A stretch of DNA of 64,000 nt from Clostridia bacterium (GTDB lineage: Bacteria; Bacillota; Clostridia; Christensenellales; CAG-138). A model generated the notes under the pieces. The model was not told the origin of the DNA and made no database searches. It saw nothing but the letters and a program-made list of their open reading frames with translations. The DNA is taken from assembly GCA_017416425.1 (NCBI GenBank), contig JAFQCL010000014.1:36891-100890 (forward strand), given 5' to 3'. The stretch's first letter is position 1, and each line of letters begins with the position of its first letter. Made by a program: the position numbers and the translations under genes. Positions 63,637 to 64,000 of this stretch are shown here, in pieces.

Positions 63637-63849
63637 CTTTGTTTTTTGCATTGAGGAATTTATAGGATAATTTGATTCCAGTGGTACCACTCTTCAAATA
63701 AAATATCCTTTTTCAAAAAATGATAATGATTACCTTAGCGTATAGAGTAGAAAATGCACAAAATTTTAGTATATAGCTAAACTATGAGGTTTATTGCAGA
63801 TCAATTTATATGATATTTTAAAAACACTAAGTTGCAAATTGATAATTGC

Positions 63850-63877
63850 GGGTTCTTCAATAAAAACTGAAGAACCC
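63850..63877 (-). terminator. hairpin after the gene at the window edge
   Basis: GGGTTCTTCA and TGAAGAACCC form a perfect 10-bp stem with an 8-base loop, 10 bases after the stop codon. A U-run is missing, so it may be a terminator of a weaker kind or an mRNA-end stabiliser. Confidence 0.55.
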
Positions 63878-63887
63878 CACATTCCCC

Positions 63888-64000
63888 TTAATACTTCCCT
63901 GCAATCGAAGGATTATTCCCATTGCAGTAAGTCAAAACGGCAGCCAGCCCTACGCCGATGGCGCCTATGTACCACGGCATATCAACGCCTGCTGTAACGC
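63888..64000 (-). CDS. C-terminus of a small membrane protein (partial)
   Basis: The last 37 codons of a gene running off the window: VTAGVDMPWYIGAIGVGLA, then AVLTYCNGNNPSIAGKY and a TAA stop. The readable part has one hydrophobic helix. The family is not recognised from so short a piece. The stop-then-hairpin arrangement supports it being a real gene end. Confidence 0.5.
   Translation of the reverse strand, partial: VTAGVDMPWYIGAIGVGLAAVLTYCNGNNPSIAGKY

Noticed and set aside
63680..63691. AGTGGTACCACT palindrome as an operator
   Set aside because: Perfect but only 12 bp, single copy, and 44 bases upstream of the ftsK -35; too little to claim regulation.
63794..63997. Plus-strand open frame of 67 codons at the window end
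   Set aside because: It overlaps the hairpin at 63850-63877 and lies antisense to a better-supported gene end (63888-64000, minus); composition is not protein-like and no ribosome-binding site is present.
1..64000. tRNA or rRNA genes, CRISPR arrays, insertion sequences or prophage
   Set aside because: I looked through the intergenic regions on both strands and found no cloverleaf-like sequence, no regularly spaced repeats, no transposase or integrase and no phage structural genes.

Overview
This 64 kb window looks like chromosomal DNA of an anaerobic, endospore-forming member of the Clostridia (Bacillota), probably a gut or fibre-associated lineage. Evidence for sporulation: a YunB homologue (3505-4209) and a SpoIVFA/SpoIVFB-like pair (8995-10511). 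Evidence for anaerobic energy metabolism: an NfnAB-type ferredoxin:NADP oxidoreductase (13835-16073) and a very large acyl-CoA dehydratase activase (18954-23183). A secreted protein with a C-terminal dockerin (32054-34468) suggests contact with cellulosome-type polysaccharide degradation. Most of the window is ordinary core genome. I see no phage, insertion sequence, CRISPR array, rRNA or tRNA gene.

Layout. 1-3450: DegV protein, then cysteine desulfurase and thiI (tRNA 4-thiouridine synthesis); the first two genes each carry a single-base frameshift at a homopolymer. 3500-10670: yunB, DUF378, a cation-efflux transporter, pyroglutamyl peptidase, the paired radical-SAM proteins (TIGR03936/TIGR03960) and the spoIVF-like pair. 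10670-13700: a secreted DNRLRE protein with a lipoprotein behind it. 13800-16100: nfnAB. 16350-18640: a DinB-like protein, then a flavodoxin/DUF3793/DUF2325 operon with two copies of a palindromic operator in its leader. 18700-24450: the giant activase behind an operator-like palindrome, DUF4190 and an Lgt-like membrane protein. 24600-28400: small hypotheticals, a metallo-hydrolase, an MFS transporter and a 47-residue membrane peptide. 28500-34500: polysaccharide deacetylase, ychF, a TSCPD protein, YhaM-like exonuclease and the dockerin protein. 34530-38300: T-box-controlled hisS-aspS-rseC. 38300-43000: glycosyltransferase and a MoxR/DUF58 cluster. 43100-46930: lipoprotein, argS, serS. 46940-48230: patatin. 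48300-52310: a heterodimeric ABC exporter. 52300-56250: hydrolase, M42 peptidase, malic enzyme, dipeptidase. 56300-63640: rny, recA, pgsA, rimO, ftsK. The window ends inside a small gene.

The most interesting regulatory element is upstream of the ABC exporter. A 28-codon Tyr-rich leader peptide with a strong ribosome-binding site is followed by a near-perfect intrinsic terminator, and a segment inside the leader ORF repeats the terminator's 3' arm, so it can pair with the 5' arm. This is the layout expected for ribosome-stalling attenuation of a BmrCD-type drug exporter. Other items worth attention are the paired GTTAGA-N4-TCTAAC operators around an attenuator (18522-18592), the T-box leader with overlapping Asp and His triplets, a potential pseudoknot over the argS start, an argS with an altered HIGH signature, and an activase whose two ASKHA halves could supply all four cysteines of the bridging iron-sulfur cluster in one chain.
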